This document shows positions 62,299-64,000 of a DNA stretch of 64,000 bases, piece after piece. The DNA lies in contig NZ_SEBR01000022.1 of the NCBI RefSeq assembly GCF_004295795.1, positions 1 to 64,000 on the forward strand, in the 5' to 3' direction. A program made the translations under genes and the position numbers. This DNA comes from Flavobacterium sp. (GTDB lineage: Bacteria; Bacteroidota; Bacteroidia; Flavobacteriales; Flavobacteriaceae). A model generated the notes under the pieces. That model made no database searches, had not been told where the DNA came from, and worked only from the letters and a program-made list of their open reading frames with translations. Numbering within the stretch: the first letter of the stretch is position 1; the number at the start of each line of letters is the position of its first letter.

Positions 62299-62548
62299 AA
62301 GTGTGCCTCGTGATTTATGTCAGTTCTCATTCTTAGAGATAATTTCGTCGGTTTACAGTAATTCGTTCGATAAAATTTATACCCGCCCATCTAACGCCAA
62401 CAGAGCAAAGCGAAGCTTTGGGAAAGTTTCAGATCCAGATTTGGGATTTGGGATTTGGGATTTTGTCCCGATAGCTATCGGGATGGAATTTGGAATTTGG
62501 AATTCTCCCCGTAGTTTTTTCCGATTTTCACAAAAATTTCAAAACACC

Positions 62549-62579
62549 TTGGGCAAGGAAAGTTTTTTTTCTACTTTAG
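62549..62579 (+). promoter_or_regulatory. promoter of the pheA leader
   Basis: TTG (62549-62551) and TACTTTAG (62572-62579) with 20 bases between. The -7 element has one mismatch to TAnnTTTG. The transcript would start about 15 bases before the leader peptide. Confidence 0.55.
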
Positions 62580-62599
62580 CCACCGAAGCAAATACACAA

Positions 62600-62668
62600 A
62601 TGCAGAACAACTGGTTTTATTTTAGCAATTTTTATTATTTCCGCAAGGAGATCGGGATTGCTGTGTAG
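62600..62668 (+). CDS. pheA leader peptide
   Basis: A 22-codon frame, MQNNWFYFSNFYYFRKEIGI plus AV. Residues 5-14 are one Trp, five Phe or more accurately four Phe and three Tyr, plus Ser and Asn: an extreme density of aromatic codons. TCGGGATTG (62652-62660), in the codons after them, is complementary with one G-U pair to CGATCCCGA (62703-62711), the foot of the terminator. A ribosome waiting at Phe or Tyr codons keeps this segment free to form the antiterminator. This is the classical attenuator of aromatic amino-acid genes. Confidence 0.88.
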   Translation: MQNNWFYFSNFYYFRKEIGIAV

Positions 62669-62702
62669 TTGCTCTAGGTTATTATTAATTCAGAAAACGA
62701 TA

Positions 62703-62733
62703 CGATCCCGACCACAAGTCGGGATTTTTTTTT
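62703..62733 (+). terminator. attenuator terminator of pheA
   Basis: ATCCCGAC (62705-62712) and GTCGGGAT (62718-62725) form an 8-bp stem with loop CACAA and nine T. It lies 35 bases behind the leader peptide stop and 22 before the pheA ATG. Confidence 0.92.
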
Positions 62734-62754
62734 GGCACAATTTCAAGTTCACAA

Positions 62755-63585
62755 ATGGAAACAGATTTAACGATAGCGATTCAAGGCATAAAAGGTTCTT
62801 TCCACCATCAGGTTGCGGGCGAATACTTTGGCGAAAGTGCGCTGGACGAGTGCATGTCATTCGAGGCTTTGGTTCGTTCGCTCAAGGAAAATCGCGCCCA
62901 CAAAGGCGTCATGGCGCTCGAAAATTCGATTGCGGGTTCGATTATCCCGAATTACGCGCTGATAGACAAGAACGATCTGCACATCATCGGCGAGCATTAC
63001 CTGAACATCCACATGAACCTGATGGTGCTTCCGGGGCAAACGATAGCCGATATCAAGGAAGTGCATTCGCATCCTATCGCGCTGTTGCAATGCGGAGTTT
63101 TCTTTGCCGAGTATCCGCACATCAAATTGGTAGAAAGCGGCGATACGGCCGAAACCGCCCAAAGGATCAAGGAACAGAAACTCACGGGAATCGGTGCCGT
63201 CGCCGGACCAAAAGCCGCGCCAATGTACGGACTCGAAGTCCTGGCCGCCGGAATCCACACTGTAAAAAGCAACATGACACGTTTCGTGATCGTCAAAACC
63301 CAGAACAAAGTGCTTCCGAAAGAAGAAATCGACAAAGCTTCGATCAAGTTTGAACTCGACGATACGCCTGGCGCACTTGCATCGGTCTTGAATATGATGA
63401 CAAGTTCCAAATTGAACCTGACCAAAATCCAATCGATGCCGATCATCGAAACGCCTTTCCAATATTCGTTTTTCGTCGATGTGGTTTTCGAAAAGTACAA
63501 GCATTACGAAAAAGCCAAAAAGATTTTAGAACTCATGACCACGCATTTTAAAGTGCTTGGCGAATACAAGGCTGGAATTCGGTAA
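62755..63585 (+). CDS. pheA: prephenate dehydratase
   Basis: The enzyme turns prephenate into phenylpyruvate, the precursor of phenylalanine. 276 residues: the catalytic domain with IQGIKGSFHHQVAGEYFG near 8-25, VMALENSIAGSI near 53-64 and KSNMTRFVIV near 173-182 (the TRF motif), and a C-terminal ACT domain (FELDDTPGALASVLNMM near 199-215) that should bind phenylalanine for feedback inhibition. There is no chorismate mutase domain. Control is thus double: allosteric through ACT and transcriptional through the attenuator. The aminotransferase gene follows. Confidence 0.96.
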   Translation: METDLTIAIQGIKGSFHHQVAGEYFGESALDECMSFEALVRSLKENRAHKGVMALENSIAGSIIPNYALIDKNDLHIIGEHYLNIHMNLMVLPGQTIADIKEVHSHPIALLQCGVFFAEYPHIKLVESGDTAETAQRIKEQKLTGIGAVAGPKAAPMYGLEVLAAGIHTVKSNMTRFVIVKTQNKVLPKEEIDKASIKFELDDTPGALASVLNMMTSSKLNLTKIQSMPIIETPFQYSFFVDVVFEKYKHYEKAKKILELMTTHFKVLGEYKAGIR

Positions 63586-63730
63586 TCCAAACTTCGAAAT
63601 TACTTGTCCGTTAATCGTTGTTCGATATTCGAAAAATAGACAGACGATTTCAGAATAACGAACAAGTAATTTCGAAGAGTGGATGGCAAGAAAAACGGCG
63701 TGCGAACGAAAAGAACAACCAATATTGAAC

Positions 63731-63828
63731 AACGAATAACGAATAACGAACAACGAATAACGAACAACGAACAACGAATAACGAACAACGAATAACGAAT
63801 AACGAACAACGAATAACGAATAACGAAT
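63731..63828. repeat. heptamer array AACGAAY x14
   Basis: Fourteen consecutive 7-bp units, AACGAAT or AACGAAC, ending 15 bases before the aminotransferase ATG. Changes in unit number would alter the distance between any upstream signal and the gene. Confidence 0.92.
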
Positions 63829-63843
63829 GTTGAAGTTTTAACA

Positions 63844-64000
63844 ATGATACGAGTAGCAAATAGACTAAACACCGTCGAAGAATATTATTTCTCTCAGAAA
63901 CTGCGCGAGGTTCGGGAGTTGATTTCGAAAGGAAATCCGGTGATAAACATGGGAATCGGAAGTCCTGATCTTTTGCCTTCGGATGAAGTCATCGCCGCGA
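63844..64000 (+). CDS. PLP-dependent aminotransferase, N-terminal part
   Basis: The gene runs off the window; 52 codons are visible. MIRVANRLNTVEEYYFSQKL at the start and GNPVINMGIGSPDLLPSDEV near 31-50 are typical of class I/II aminotransferases. Behind pheA it is likely the aromatic aminotransferase that makes Phe or Tyr from the keto acids. Its control may follow pheA, but the heptamer array lies between. Confidence 0.85.
   Translation, partial: MIRVANRLNTVEEYYFSQKLREVRELISKGNPVINMGIGSPDLLPSDEVIAA

Larger units (their letters stand above)
61279..62548. other. 1.27-kb non-coding region with duplicated segment
   Basis: No gene is supported. It contains two copies of the 135-bp palindromic element within a 290-bp duplicated segment (61427-61717 and 62140-62429), low-complexity words of the type TTGGGATTTTGGGA and TTGGAATTTGGA near 61718-61772 and 62436-62506, and a CCCGATAGCTATCGGG palindrome at 62466-62481. 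Confidence 0.7.

Noticed and set aside
63717..63835. Possible CRISPR array
   Set aside because: The repeat is a continuous 7-bp tandem unit with no spacers, and no cas genes are near.
15..63990. tRNA or rRNA genes
   Set aside because: I looked for cloverleaf-like ends and rRNA words and found none that I can support.

Overview
The window looks like a chromosome segment of a gliding-type member of the Flavobacteriaceae (Bacteroidota), Flavobacterium or a close relative. The evidence is GldA, PorT, a PorP/SprF-type protein beside a giant adhesin with a type IX secretion C-terminal domain, split methionine synthase, DUF5686 and GIN-domain proteins, and promoters of the Bacteroidota type (TTG, about 19 bp, TAnnTTTG). 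By eye it is richer in G+C than most Flavobacterium. I see no phage, plasmid, insertion sequence, CRISPR array, rRNA or tRNA.

Layout. 1-6.3 kb: accD, class II aldolase, a BamA/TamA-like outer-membrane protein and a divergent TrmH-type RNA methyltransferase. 6.8-16.5 kb: porT-ubiE, folA, small DoxX-like membrane proteins, thyA, a bifunctional nuclease, a lipoprotein and an uncharacterised gene pair. 17.0-25.0 kb: a 2,326-residue secreted repeat protein followed by its PorP/SprF-like partner. 25.1-31.9 kb: small exported proteins, an HsdR-N-like nuclease, an operon with a TPR sensor kinase, a LuxR-type regulator and a secreted nuclease, and an unknown one-TM protein. 31.9-37.3 kb: a frameshifted outer-membrane receptor, a repeat-filled gap, and a LytTR/LytS-like two-component pair. 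37.6-42.9 kb: pdhB, a DUF5686 protein, a membrane protein and a lipoprotein hydrolase. 43.2-53.5 kb: a methionine/SAM block (metK, metY, metX, split metH, metF). 53.5-61.3 kb: envelope proteins, a Fur-family regulator divergent from a thioredoxin-reductase-like gene, gldA and an M28 peptidase. 62.5-64 kb: pheA and the start of an aminotransferase.

The most interesting content is RNA-level regulation and structured repeats rather than a new protein system. pheA has a complete ribosome-mediated attenuator: an aromatic-rich leader peptide, an antiterminator and a terminator. metY appears to have two attenuators in tandem, each with a Cys-rich leader peptide. metK has a SAM-II-like leader with a switchable hairpin, and metH has a clear SAM-I riboswitch. 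The methionine block would thus sense cysteine supply by translation and SAM by two unrelated aptamers.

The gaps carry several repeat families: a roughly 145-bp structured element in six copies whose inner stem changes sequence but stays paired; a 135-bp element with long terminal inverted repeats in three copies; 7-bp tandem arrays, two of them just before start codons; and 6-bp arrays just after two stop codons. All calls come from reading the sequence. No database search or folding program was run.
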